A stretch of DNA of 64,000 bases from Gymnopus androsaceus JB14. Lineage: Eukaryota > Basidiomycota > Agaricomycetes > Agaricales > Omphalotaceae. The first letter of the stretch is position 1, and each line of letters starts with the position of its first letter. The notes under the pieces were generated by a model. That model was not told the origin of the DNA. It ran no database searches and saw nothing but the letters and a program-made list of their open reading frames with translations. This document shows positions 1 through 12,040 of this stretch, piece after piece. The position numbers and the translations under genes are program-made. The stretch is from positions 124,001 through 188,000 of the forward strand of contig ML769387.1 in assembly GCA_009733575.1 (NCBI GenBank), written 5' to 3'.

Positions 1-752
1 AGGTTAGTTTACAGATTCAACCAACGTCTTTATTCCCATTCGCTAACGCTAACGTGTGCTACTGCGCTGTTTAGACGGCAGAAATCATCACGCTACTTTA
101 CGAAGCTACACAGAGCCCGACTTTGCCAATGGAGGCACCTGCGCTCAACCCGACCGGTGGCGTCAAAGGCAAACAACCACTGGGTATCCTCGACTACAAA
201 CCAGATCCTACCCGACCTGGAGGAGGCGTTTTTGTCGCAAAGGGAGGTTCCGCTGGTTATCAAGATTTGCCTGCGGGTGTAGTGGTAGAGGGTGAAGAAG
301 GATCTGAAGGTGTGCATTTTTGGCTTTGCACTTCTCTCTTTATGAATCAAAGTAACCCTGATGGTAATACAGCAGGAGTTGGCTCTCAGATCGAAACAGA
401 TGCTTCGGGTTCGGGTTCGATGGTCCACTTCACGCCCTTGACACATGGTAACTCATCCAACCTCAACCCAGCTATGAACATGCAGACGGGTAGTAACCGA
501 ATCATCAACACTCTGGACACTCCCGCTACAGTCGAAAACCTCGCAGATTTCGCAGTTGCGGATAACGATCTGGAAGGCATGCCTAGTATCATGTTTGATT
601 GGAGTGCGTTTCCTTTCCAACGTAAAATAAAACGATGCATGCTGATGCGATTACTTATTGTAGGTCAATGGGATAGCTTCTTTTCTCGAATGAACCCGGC
701 GAGTATGGCAGAAGCTGCTGCTCAGGCTCAGCAGCAGCAGCCATCGTCTTGA
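1..752 (+). CDS. Zn2Cys6-type transcription regulator, C-terminal part (5' end outside window)
   Basis: The window opens two bases before a splice donor (gttagt at 3); the acceptor is at about 73 and coding resumes as TAEIITLLYEATQSPTLPM. A glycine/proline-rich linker follows, then an acidic tail with motifs LADFAVADNDLEG and, across an intron of about 606-662, MFDW-SQWDSFFSRM, ending in an Ala/Gln-rich run. This tail is what I know from the C-termini of agaricomycete fungal-specific regulators, downstream of the Fungal_trans domain; it probably acts in the nucleus as an activation or regulatory tail. The DNA-binding domain is not in the window, so the family call rests on the tail alone. A second intron lies at about 308-381. 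A 5'-truncated mirror of this situation is the regulator that runs off the right edge. Confidence 0.6.
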
Positions 753-2368
753 TCTTGATATGTGGACTTTTGAAGGACATAATAAGTTATGGTACTTACT
801 TGTTATACGCTTTCGTGCTATCGAGACTGGTCCGTTTTTTTTTCTACGATTCGACTTGTGCGTCCCTCGTCTGTATGGTTATCGAACGTTCGCGGTCTTT
901 TAGTAATAAAATAAAGATCTGAACTCTTTGATGTGGATGGCTACGAGGCTAACATACAGAACCGCTATATTTTCATTCTTTCGCTTGCAGAACTGAAACA
1001 CCACAGGCTGAGGATATCGTGCAGTCACTTCAACTATACTCTGTCTCAGGCAACGCCATGTCGTCAAACTCGCTACCACTGTATCCTCTGTCAAGTCTAT
1101 GAACAACAGAACCATTGTTCATTCTTATGTATGAGTAAATGTACTACTCCATTTCCGTTTCCGTATTCACTGTTCACTGCGAAGACTCCATGTACAGCTC
1201 TGACAAGATGTCAGAGGTTTCTTCTTTCACTTGCCGCACTGTAGATGTTTCGTTGACCCTACTAGGAAACCAGACTACAGCGTATATGAGGCGGAACATT
1301 AACGACACCTTTTGCACTACCAAATCAAACCACCACTAGTCTCGAGAATCCAGTATCCACACGCAGTATGGAAACCACTGTGGTCAAACCATTGCCACTA
1401 AAGTCTTCATCTTCAACCAACTTTACCTCCCCATCTTCATCGGTCAAACATCTGACCAGTGAACTCATAAAATCTATCCTCGATCACCTCTACTTTCACC
1501 GTCCACTGTGCACTTGTTAAAAAAGTAGGTTCGCCCATCGCAATGTGGTATCTTAGAGCTCGCTCTCGAAATACCCTACAATCGACCAATACTGGAGTAC
1601 ACTGAAGCTGAACGCAGTACTTCTTGAAACCCCTGTTCTGGAATCATACGTGTAGTCCCTGGTGCTGCCGCTGTCCGGAAATGCTGCCATTATCGAGGCT
1701 TTGGACGATGCTACTGCCAGCATTGTTCAGCAATTCTCGAATGTTACTAAACAGCCTGTCCTTGCAAGACCTTTGTCTCTTGGCACTTCCACTTCAGGCG
1801 GCATTGACTGGCATATTAGGGCTCCTTTGCTGACTCGAATCTCTCTCCATAAGTTTTACATTCCTATATTTCCTGAATTGGCTTCTCTATTGTCGATCAC
1901 TGTAGGGCCTCAACTTTGGATCTAAATTTCCATCACAGTTTAAACTCTTCCCCTAAACTCGATGCTTGAACGCCCCCTGCACACTCCTTACTCCCCAACT
2001 TGCATTGAAATTCTATCAAGGAAATCGAAACGCTATTCTCCCTTCGTCTTGCCTGGGTCACACATATTTTATGAAACAAATGCGTGTAATTGTAATCCTT
2101 TCGACTCATGCATCGACTCTTCTATAAGCTGACCCGCCCGTTTTCTTTACCTCTGGCCACTCCCTTACTTCTGCATCATCCCTTTCTAGTTATCAAATCG
2201 CACTTTACTCACCAGTGCTTAGTATCAGTATCAGTAGTATCATTTCTTGCCCTTTCATCTTATCCACCAAGCTCCTTCAGATTTCGGTTTCGGACAGGAA
2301 TTTGGATGCTGTTACTTTTACATCCGGAGAAAAGTCTCGAAGGACCCTCTTCTTGTCACTTCTACCTA
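753..2368. other. Intergenic stretch with a possible F-box-like relic
   Basis: No convincing gene. Around 1430-1500 the + strand reads HLTSELIKSILDHL, which resembles the start of an F-box (LPxELxxxILxxL), and 1560-1645 reads YWSTLKLNAVLLETPVLESY, but stops separate the pieces and no intron set joins them. It may be a decayed F-box gene. The rest holds only short ORFs without recognisable motifs. Confidence 0.3.
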
Positions 2369-3472
2369 CTACTTTGCCTTTGCATAGGGCATCAACGGAG
2401 GCTCCTCCGTAACAATCGTACTCTTCCCTTTCCCTGTAACTACCGTCTGGATTGCACTCATCAGCGATTGGGTCGTGAAGCTTATCCCTGCGCTAACACT
2501 CGTGAATTGCGGCAGTTTATTTGCGCACAACGTTTCCTTATTCTTCTCCAACGCCTCGAGATCCGTCATTCCTGAGCCTCCCTTCTCGAACGCATTCAGC
2601 ATGGCGTATTGCGAAATAGCATCAGTGACAAGAGTGAAATGGTCCACTAGACGATGGGGGCACAAATTCTTTGATTGCAAGACGATATTTGTTGCGCCGG
2701 CCATATTACCACTTTCATAAGGCAGAACGATCTCGTCGGTGTTGGTCATAACGGTCGTCGTGGGGACAAGCATTTTCGTGCCACCATGGTCTTTTAGAGC
2801 TTGGAGAAGGTGACTTCCTGTGGTTTGCTGCAGCACCGAAGCAACCATTTTTCCACCAGTCAATGATGCGCGGACTCTATTGACCAGGCCGGCAATTTCA
2901 GTGCCGTCCCACGCTGGACCCAAAGCGACAAAGCTAGCGACTTCTTTCCGCCTGTCAGACCAGAATGTGAGAGCCCATTGGACATTGGTACACCCCTGCG
3001 AATGCGCAACGACGCGGATTTTGGAGTTTGATGAGCGGAAGAGAGAGTGGATGGCGTATGAGACGTATTCAGCGTTGATTTGCATATCGCCGACGGAATC
3101 GTTTGGTACGTCGAGATAACAAGGGTGATATTTGTTCTTCTCAAGCAGCTGACCGAGGGTTTTCCGGAAAAAAGAGGAAGCTTGTTCGCCGGTTCCGGGA
3201 ACTATGAGGACGACTACAAGGGCTTAGAAGGGAATTTTATTGAAATATTACCAGTGAGACGTACCAGAATCCTGAGCCACTTGGCTCGTTTGAGGACAGT
3301 TAATCGCAGCCTGGAGGAGCTTTGTTTCCACTGTGAACGTGGGTTCTTTTGTCGTCGGCTACACAAACTTATGATGGGTCTGCAGATAGATTAAGGTCTG
3401 AGGATGGCGACGTACCGCGCCATAGGTAAGGTAGACATGAATCAAAAGAAAAAAAGAGAGTAACGATAGCAT
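2369..3472 (-). CDS. Secreted lipase of the Candida antarctica lipase B type
   Basis: An alpha/beta-hydrolase expected to cut carboxylic esters outside the cell. Three exons are visible: about 3415-3472 encodes a signal peptide (MLSLLSFFLLIHVYLTYGA), about 3265-3357 encodes TVETKLLQAAINC, and about 2369-3228 the core. The core carries the oxyanion-side motif VLIVPGTGE, the nucleophile elbow VVAHSQG (Ser; CalB itself has TWSQG), the acid motif TNTDEIV (Asp) and the histidine motif LVDHFTL, in the order and spacing of CalB. LMPYAKAK near the end matches the CalB LMPYAR segment. A longer in-frame start exists at 3547, but the Met at 3472 gives a clean signal peptide. Length (roughly 300 aa) fits the family. 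No key residue is missing. Confidence 0.85.
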
Positions 3473-3643
3473 GTCAAAGTAGAGATGTAAATGAGATGTG
3501 ATGAGGGGAGAAATCGACCAGCGATGACTGGGGATTTCTTTGTCCATGATTGTCTTTTATGCGCCCAAGGTGATGCGCTGATACGGCATCTGGATTGCGA
3601 CCCTCAGCGCCTGATCCCCAAAAAATGAGGATATACAAATACA

Positions 3644-4082
3644 TGGATAGCACACACTGTATTTCAAATTATTTGAGATGCAGCACTGTGCTGCTTTTTA
3701 GATTTCCAATTCAGGTCGGACGTGCGCACAAAATTTCAGGCCCGCACTCCGCTCCGCTCCCCTCCCTCGCTGCGCTCGGGGGGTCCCCCAAGCCGGGGAG
3801 TCGTCGGCGGGCACTCTAAAGCTTCAGGAAAAATGTCCTCAAGCCCTTCGGGCAGCCCTAACCCCTAACCTAGCGCCTTCGGCACCCCAACCCCAAACCC
3901 TAACCAGCTAGACCAATCTGCATCTAGCCCTAATGGCCGTGAATTAATGCCTCAGGGACTCTTAAGACCACAGTCTTAGATAAACATGTGCCCTCAGATG
4001 CAACACACCTGGTATCCTAATGTGTTGCATTTCGAAGGTGTGTTGCATCTGAGGTTATTTGAAATAGAGTGTGTGTTATCCA
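3644..4082. mobile_element. Non-autonomous TIR element (MITE-like), about 440 bp
   Basis: Both ends carry about 40-bp terminal inverted repeats. The left end reads GGATAGCACACACTGTATTT and the right end, reversed, GGATAACACACACTCTATTT, and both continue into CAAAT and then GATGCA. No transposase is encoded. Inside are a GC-rich block (about 3740-3800), a telomere-like stretch (CCCTAACCCCTAACC near 3856-3870 and CCCTAACC near 3897-3904), and a perfect 19-bp inverted repeat (3992-4010 with 4036-4054). No clear target-site duplication was found, so the superfamily (hAT or other) is not assigned. Confidence 0.7.
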
Positions 4083-4249
4083 AAAAATCCATACATTTCC
4101 GCAGTGTACGAAGCCAAGGCGCTTGCTTTGAGCATTGTATGTACCAATTTGATCACTTCGTACTTCTATCCCGGTTTGCTGTAGAACACTGACGGAATAC
4201 TTCTATTTTGTGATATCTATCTGCGAACGCATCCATCTTCCGCATCGTG

Positions 4250-6130
4250 TTATCCTACGAACTTATGTTGTTTCGGAATTCGGAAAGCGCAGACTAACCC
4301 AACTGCCGACAAAACAATAAGGACGATGTCGACCAAATGTCCTTTGGCTACACGCGATTCCAGCGATACTGAGAACAAAGAGGATGCTAAAAGTGGTGCG
4401 AGCCCTCGAGTTCCAGATGCAGTCATTTGAGCTAACCCATTGACTGCGCCCAATGATTTTGGTGGTGCACTCTGTACAACCAATAATGACATGGAGTCTA
4501 GAGAATATTGTTGGTGTTATATTCTTCAAATGAAAATAATGCCGTTACTCACTGTATGCCGTGTTGATGAACGATGCAGCTAAAAGCTGGCAAACGAGCA
4601 ACGCCCATACAAGAGCATTGACCCGTCCCGCAAGATGAGCGACGTCCCGCAGGATCCATAGAAGGGGGAAAATCACCAGGAAACTGGAGTAAGATATAAT
4701 ATACATTTTCCTCGGTCCAATCTTTTTCAGGATCCGCGTCAAGACCAACAGGTTCCAGAATCCACTCAGCAACGCAAATATGCCCAGAATGAGACCGACT
4801 TGGTACGGAGAAAGACCTAGACCGCCTATGGGAATAGAGGAGGAGTAGATGAGAGGGATAAGCACAAAATAGGACATATCGGTGAATGATAGCAGCCCGT
4901 AGTTGAGCAGGATGATTCGTAAGTCGACAGTTAGTAGCTCTCGGGTGCTGGGAGGCTTGATATCGGGTTTTTGTGTAGAAGGCGATGAACTACCGTAGTC
5001 TGTTTGAGGTTCACCATCCAAGAGTAATGGCCCGCTTTCTTCTGATAAATCGGCGGGCAGTTTGTGATTTAAGGTCTGGAACGTAGTTAGCGCTGCAATC
5101 GAAAATCGAACTAGTAAGCAAGTACCTCTTTCAAGCCTATATATGATAGCCCGAACGCGGCGAAACACAGAAGCCCTGCAGCGGCACAAGGAAGGAAATA
5201 GGGATAATCACGAAAGAACACGAGCTTTCCGAAAGTTTGTGGCCATTGTGTGGTAGGGTTCGCAAGAACGCCACCTAGTGCAGGTCTGTAAACGTTCACA
5301 ATTAGCCAAGCACTAAAGAGGTTAGGAAGAGGATGCAACATACCCAATAGTGGATCCGAGGCTCCACATGATTGGTATCATGGTAAAAGCATCTGCCATA
5401 TTCGTCGAGTCAGTAATCTATAAGCTTGGCTTGAGTATTCGAGAAGCTGCGATGCAGTGAGACTAGACAAACCTCGGCCATAACTGTCTTCGAAACACCT
5501 AGAAAAAGATTGGATTAATTGAGACGATCATAAAGATGTAGACAACGCGCACCAATGTTCCCGTTGAAAATCCCTTGAAGAGCCCGGAAAATAACTAGGG
5601 CCACAAATTCTTTCGACAGCCCAAAGCCCAGCATAGCTATAGTCAAACCCAGAGGACCGAGTAAAAGAATTCGCCTGCGGCCGTGAATGTCAGAAAGTCG
5701 TCCCCAGTAGAACACGGTCAGACACTCGGCTAGGAAGAAGATAGATTCCTATTGGTCGGCCGTGAATAGATTTTCAAAAAAAAAAATCCGAGATGAAAAA
5801 GCTCACTATTACACCGGCATAATAACCTAGTTATTGGGTCGTTAGTGAACTTTCGACTATAAGGAATAGTAATAATGCAATACCTGTCTTTTTCTCATCT
5901 CCATGCGTGATGCCTGTGCTCCTGACTGCACCGATGATAAACGGATAGATTACCTGTGTAATTTGGCATTTAGTACGATGAAACTCGGTTGTGTAAGAGA
6001 AGCAGCACTTCAGCAGTTATAGGTTCTGTTATTTGAATCAAGAGCAAGAGAAAAAGCTGTAGTTTAGGTAGAGGGGTCCTAGCGATAGAGGCATTATAGT
6101 CGTGGATGAGAAGCACAGAGAGGAAAGAAA
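4250..6130 (-). CDS. Major facilitator superfamily transporter (5' end unresolved)
   Basis: A 12-helix MFS exporter-type permease of the plasma or vacuolar membrane; the substrate cannot be told. The first helix reads LQLFLLLLIQITEPITAEV and is joined across an intron to IYPFII. The MFS signature loop is YWGRLSDIHGRRRILLLG (5640-5710), followed by RALQGIFNGNIG. The central loop is acidic (GPLLLDGEPQTDYGSS), and C-terminal helices run to 4250 (RIPKQHKFVG). Many short introns. The start is a problem: the frame of the first helix has no upstream ATG in the same exon, and the nearest ATG (6094) is out of frame by one, so either a 5' exon was missed or the start is broken. A second, unrelated MFS gene lies at 32.2-34.6 kb. 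Confidence 0.75.
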
Positions 6131-6139
6131 GCGCTGATG

Positions 6140-6837
6140 ACTTTGGCTGAAAAATTTCCGGACCTTCGGATGTGCGGCTTCAAGCTTCAATACGCGGCGC
6201 CGAAGGAAACAACGTGAACGCTTGATAAGTACTGTCAATCCGTTCAGTGGCGGCGCGCTAGCTGAGAATAGTCGAGTCAAGTCGAGTCAGTTCAAGCTCC
6301 CAACTCAATCAACTGAATAAACTTGTAAGCGCTCGACGCGTCCAATAACGCACGTACTCCTGTTGAATTTTAGGCGCCTGCTCCACAAATAAGCGCCCAA
6401 GGACGTACTTAACGAAATTTTCGGATTTACTCCTCATCTTTTAACAACGACAGGTAAATTTTTTTTCTTTTCGTGATTTACATCCCCAACTAACGTCGTT
6501 TTTCAGGCGCTGTATCCACATGTTCGACTATTCACTTTCTATGGTAGTCCTTCATCACGGCAGCCTCAGAACGAATGTTGCACTCTTTGGCTGACCATTC
6601 TTTTTCAAGTGGATGGGTCAGTCACCAAGTGTACCAACAAAGGAACTCTTAGGCAAGTCATGGGTAGAGTGAAGGTTCGAAGGTGGTTGTATCTTAAGTA
6701 CGCTGTGATATCTTTGTTGTTTTATATTTTGCGATTTCTCCTGTTTGCATTATACAATTTGCTTGCCAAGATACATGGTACAGAAAACTACAACAGCAAG
6801 TAATCAACTGCTTCCCTCATCAGAGTCGATGTCCATA
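6140..6837. other. Intergenic, nothing recognised
   Basis: Region between the 5' end of the MFS gene and the 3' end of the TFIIIC gene. Short ORFs only (for example 6609-6803 on +), without motifs. No tRNA or snRNA-like sequence was found by eye. Confidence 0.4.
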
Positions 6838-9665
6838 TCATTCTCCTCGCGCTCCTAGCCGAAGGTTTTCTACATCTCCATACGGCATCCGTGTCGCCTT
6901 TTCCTTCGGCCATCTCCCACATAGCACATCCACTCGACAAAGCCCCGCACCTGTTGAAGAAGCCAATAATCCTGCGCCTGCCAATCCATTCCCACTATTC
7001 CAAACGACACGCTGGACGCCCACTCCTTGAGGCCAAACACCTGTCCCTCGCTCGTCATTCGCAGTGTTTTTGAGCTTGTGGTTTTTGGGATTGTTGGCAG
7101 CTCCCCGATCCTGTGATTCTTGTGGCAGGAATTGCTCGAGCATGCGGTACTCTTTCGTGGTACGGTTGTAGTCCATTTGGTAGACTTTGTGTACGAAGAA
7201 AGGCTGTAGAAAGACAAATGAGTTTTACAACTAAATGTGGGCACCGAGACGTACGACAGCCCCGCCTCTACGCGTCGATCGCAAGAGGTTTGTAGTCGTG
7301 CAGGTTCCATCAGCGGAACCGACAGCAAGTTGAGGATGATAATCCGACGCAGAGATGCTCTAAGGCAGAAATTAGAAAATCTCTTCGCTAAAAGTGAAAA
7401 CAGCATTCACCCAAACCGGCCCATGCGGCTCCATGAGTACGTGCCCTCTACCCAACATCTTTGGTGAAGCAGAGTATGCTTTGACTGCATCGTCGTGATC
7501 AATAGTAACAGGTCCTGCCCCGTAAGCAGAATACGCCATGGAATTGATGACGTCTAACTGCATTTGTGAGCGGAATTCCTCCCCAAGCTACTAAATTGTA
7601 CGCACCTCGCGTTCGATTCATAACCGATCCATGTCCTGAGCGGATATTCGTCAAGCATACTACCCCGTCGTAGCCACCGCTGCCGATAATCATAGGATTC
7701 TCGTCAAAGCGCGGCTCTCCTGAGTTGTAACTGGTTGGCGCACGAATCCACGCCAACGCACGGATAGCTGCCTGGTGGACGGTGAAGTAGTGTGTCGGGA
7801 GGAGGTCTGTTATTGGAGGAGAATCTGAGAGCAGTCAATGACAAAGTAAACCCAAGTGCGAAGCACACTTACTGGCATCTTTAATCTGCTTGAGAGCAGA
7901 ACCGACGTTGAAGACGCCAATGGAGCCTAAAGGAAGTTCGAGTACTTATCTTAGACTTGAATAAAAGCCTCACCATTGGTCATCCCGATAGCCACGACCT
8001 CGCTATTAGCCCAGTCGACACTCCAGCAACACGTTTCCTCCATGTCTATACGCAGAACAGGTTCCGGAAGCCTAACTACAACGGAACTCAGTACGCTGGT
8101 TTCCAAAATCGCCCTTGCTTACCGTATACTGGCTGGCTGAAATCATGATCTGAAGGTGTAACATCCACTGGATCTGGAATCGCGAAGATGGTAAACGAAC
8201 CATCTTCGAACGTCCCAGACAGCAATCCCAGCTTTTTCGGACCTGTAGATGACGATGCTCCTGAAGGAGACGGCAAGGGACACCATTTGAGATCATATGC
8301 TGGTCCAGAGTCAATACAAAGGACCATATCGCATCTCATTTTCGCAGGACGAGGTTGGGCTTTCAAACTCCCCTTTCCAGTCTGACTTGCATCCGTAGAC
8401 GTTCGATCAGCTTCTGGGGCCAAACTCCAGATTTGGATACACGCCGCAGATGGCCTCTGAACTCGAGCACCGATTTCTGGAGAATGAGACGGTGACGGAA
8501 GGGGTCCGACAGCAAGGTAATGTACGTTCCCGCACTCTGGAAAAGGTCAGGATATCTAGCATCGAGTTTAACTGTTGCACGTACCTTCACGAGTGTCGGG
8601 ATGTAATGGGCACCAGTCAAGACCCCATACGGGTGCGCCTGCATTGAATACATGGGCGGAGCTGTTTGGTATATAGTCCGCTGTAGGATATCAGACTTGT
8701 ATCAAAGTTGAAAAGCTCAGCACATACCCATCTTGACTGTTTGGAACATCTGCGTCGCGCAGGCAGTCTGAGAGCCATAAGGACCAAAGGAGCAGGGTAT
8801 TGGAGGAGGCGACTTGAACTGTCCTTCTTCCGTGATGATATCGTCTGTAGGAAGATAAGTAGCAGCATCTCTGCAGGATCGTTAGATGATGAATATGAAA
8901 GACAAGTATACACACTCTACACTCAACAATTGCCATCCGTTCTGAACAGTTACGTTTTCATGAACCTTTGGTCTTCTATTCCTCTCGCTTTCCAACAGGC
9001 CATGCGCCTCTTTAAACCATCCACGATCCTCAACGAGCTCCCACAACGGACCAGAACCAACATTGTACCCCCAGCCCTTGTTCAGACGATCTACGAGCTT
9101 GGCATTCAAGGTGAAAGTTGTTCGTCAAGACAACTTCGGGAGTGGAGAATAAGACTGGTTGTGAGACTAGTCTCTCAACGCGTCCCGGAATATAGTACAA
9201 AGGGACTGCACGGTGACGATGATGAACGCTGGGTGTTGGCAAGACGTACATCTGACGCCTAAAGGCACCAGAAAGTGTGGTCGGTCTGGAAGTTGTTAGT
9301 TTTACAACACTGGGAGCAGGACCAGTCGAACTTTTTGTTCTTCCTTTGCCTTTGAATTTTACGGGAGATGCAGACACAGATGCGGATGGATTAGAATGAG
9401 TGACTGGTACGCTCGGAGCATCCGGAGGAGGTAGATCATCATCGGATATAAGCTCATCCTCTTCAGCTTCGTCCTTGTCATCGTCTTCTTCTGCTAAACC
9501 ATGAGATTGACGCGGTTTTATCTCTGTCTCGGGTGTAAATTCACTCCCACTGCTAAGCTCGTCATCCATGAGATTTGTCGAAGGCCCAGCATCGTTTTCA
9601 TCTGTTTGTGCATCTTCAAAAGAATAGCTTGGTCTGGAGGTACGTGGGCGCAGCGAACGCGTCAT
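6838..9665 (-). CDS. TFIIIC WD40 subunit (tau-91/Sfc6-like)
   Basis: Probable WD-repeat subunit of the RNA polymerase III factor TFIIIC, which binds the B box of tRNA genes in the nucleus. The N-terminus (start chosen at MTRSLRPRTSRPSYSF, 9665) is basic and then strongly acidic (EEDDDKDEAEEDELISDDD), as in fungal Sfc6/TFC6. Downstream exons give beta-propeller-type segments: QAHPYGVLTGAHYIPTLV, LGLLSGTFEDGSFTIFAIP, GSIGVFNVGSALKQI, PMIIGSGGYDGVVCLTNIR, and the end GVQRVVWNSGNGLAGAGLLAS then GLCRVDVLCGRW. At least eight short introns. A frame read straight through near 6870 is wrong; the conserved tail is in the frame ending at 6838. The assignment comes from architecture and remembered tail motifs. 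Confidence 0.7.
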
Positions 9666-10831
9666 ACGCGTTGATGATGGTTTTGGATAAAAGTGAAAAC
9701 GGTGCACGGAGTGCACGTGGGGTAAAATCTCTTTGACTCACGCGTCTCATCTGACAATGTCCCCGATGTGCCATTATCCCAAATATCTTCCCCAAGATGA
9801 GCCTCCACCCATCTGGGGAACTGTCTCGCCATCGTGTCTTCACTGTCGCACACCCTCTTACATTTTGGGATGGACTGTGCCTTTCGATCAATTGCCAGAT
9901 CAGGCGTACCCAGAATCGCGAGCCTGAGAAGACTTGTGTAATTTTTGGCCGAAGTACGCGTCGCTTCCTTTCATTGCTAAATTTGGCTTGAAATATCAAG
10001 CTCAGAGGTACGTGGCGAATATTCTGCTTGCGTAGCTTTTCTAGTTCTCTGTCTTACTGTAGCGGTGCATACATTCGGCCTGAATTCGCCATCAAGCCAG
10101 TTGACGGTATCAACTACTACCTTGTTGTTTACTATATCACTAGCAATGTCGACTCCAAGTCTATTGCCTTGTCTCATGATGAAGATTACATGGCCTGTGC
10201 CAAAGAGTTCGCGATGATCAAGGAAACTGTTATGTCAAAACTACAATGGATGCGATGATTCCTCGAAAATCTCGTTGGTGATATGGAGGATGTCATTGTG
10301 TACTACTAGCATTTGAATTACTGGGAAATACATATATTCATTGCGAGATCGCCGCGGTTTAGGTTTCCTAAGCTTTGAGCTTGACTTCTACTTTACTAGA
10401 GCAACGTCAAGCCAAAATAGGGGCTAACAAAACTAGCTTTCTCCAATATGTTTCTCAGTTATAAAATAGCAACGTATCTTGGAAAGTGGGCTTTTTGTCA
10501 GTTTCTTTGTTTTTATCACTTCACTACGAAGAGGTGTCCAATTCAGCCCGAAGCTGTTTAGCGAGCTTCAGTCCATTTGCATCGAAAAATACGATCTCTG
10601 GCATATGTCTGACAATATCAAAAGAAAGCCAGCCAGTAGACTAGCCCGAGACTCCCGACCGCTGTACAGATAGAGCCACGCATCTAGTACTACTTACTTT
10701 GTTTATCGTGTCGATTTCAACTTATCTCGATCCCTAGTTTCCTCCGGTCCTAAAGACGGTGGACTAGATCATGTTGAACTGGTTGTTTGTACCGTTGTAA
10801 CGATCGTCGATGAGCTTGGACATACAATCCT
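9666..10831. other. Intergenic, two unassigned opposing ORFs
   Basis: Between the TFIIIC start and the ADE1 stop. Two overlapping antisense ORFs (10028-10258 + and 9977-10177 -) look protein-like in composition, for example VVVDTVNWLDGEFRP on the minus strand, but neither shows a known motif or supporting splice pattern. They could be a relic. Confidence 0.3.
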
Positions 10832-11917
10832 TCAACTCATTAGCAACTTCACTGCCTCTTCATACCTCTGCCTGGTACCTTCAACAACAGAATCATCGAT
10901 GGTCCATCCTTGTCCTTCTTCCCCTTCTTTACCGCTTTCCAACCCTTTCCTGAAGCCAGAGCTAACCAACCAGTCTCTGAGGTACTGCTTATCAAAGCTG
11001 GGCTGAGACTTGCCAGTCTCGTATCCTTCGAGAGGCCAATATCTCGATGAATCCGGAGTAAGTAGCTCATCCACAAGGATTAACGTTTCTTCATTAGTGG
11101 ACGTCGATGACGGCACGAGTCCAAATTCAAACTTTGTATCCGCTAGGATGACACCTTTTGAATGCGCGTATGCAGCTGCTTCAGAGTAGAGTTGGAGAGC
11201 AGCTTGAGAAATTTGAGCATATAGAGCTTCGCCGATGAGATTGGCAGCTATAACAGGATGTAAGGAAAGAGATCCAGGGGCAAAGTATTGATGGTAGGGC
11301 ACCTTGGTCGGGAGAAATGTTCTCATCGTGTGCACCCTGCTCTGCCTTTGTTGAAGGAGTAAACAAAGGCTCCGGTAGTTTCTGCGATTCTACGAGACCA
11401 ATAGGAAGAGGAATACCATGAACTGTTCCGGACTTCTTGTATTCCGACCAGGCAGATCCTAAATTCGAGTTGGATTGTAAAGAGGATCTAAACATTTCAA
11501 ACTCACCTGTCAGATATCCACGTACAATAGCTTCCAACTGCACGACTTTAGCTTTTTTGACAAGCATTGCACGGCCATCGAGCTGTTCCTTGTACTGTTT
11601 GACTTCTGTTGGCATTTCATCGACATTTGCGGTCACAAAATGGTTCGGAATGATGTGGCCAAGCTTGGAGAACCAGAACAAGGATATTTGAGTGAGGAGC
11701 TTTCCCTTTCCTGGTATTCCCTGTATTAGCTTGATCAATTTCTCTCTAGGTTTGATGAAAGTTGTCGTACATTCTTCAAGATGACATCGTAGGCCGATAT
11801 CCGATCCGTGGCAACGAAGAGTAGATGCTCTGGAGAGGATGTACTGTATACATCGCGGACCTTACCTTTTGAAAGAAGAGTTAGATCGGGTAGATTACTG
11901 TCTGTTAAAGCAGCCAT
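10832..11917 (-). CDS. ADE1: SAICAR synthetase (phosphoribosylaminoimidazole-succinocarboxamide synthase)
   Basis: Joins CAIR and aspartate with ATP to give SAICAR in de novo purine synthesis (cytosol). The start MAALTDSNLPDLTLLSKGKV carries the ATP-binding GKVRD motif, followed by ATDRISAYDVI, the family signature. The next exons give GKGKLLTQISLFWF, KAKVVQLEAIVRGYLTG, SEYKKSGTVHGIPLP, the second signature LADTKFEFGL (about 11100-11145), and VDELLTPDSSRYWP. About 300 residues over four or five exons, matching fungal Ade1. All catalytic signatures are present and the frame is intact. It diverges from the N-acetyltransferase gene; only 123 bp separate the two start codons, so they may share a promoter. 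Confidence 0.95.
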
Positions 11918-12040
11918 TATGGTTGAGGAAGAACAGCAAATTTTCCGACGGCCGGCTTTTCCGATCCGGTTTCCGAACACTCTTCTCATGATCGCCATCA
12001 TCATCCCGACTGCTTTTCAAGCTTTCTCAGTGCTATTGAG

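Noticed and set aside
1430..1930. F-box gene
   Set aside because: Only one short F-box-like stretch; stops and lack of a consistent intron set prevent a gene call.
3850..3905. Chromosome end (telomere)
   Set aside because: Only two or three telomere-like units occur, inside a TIR element with genes on both sides; it is interstitial.
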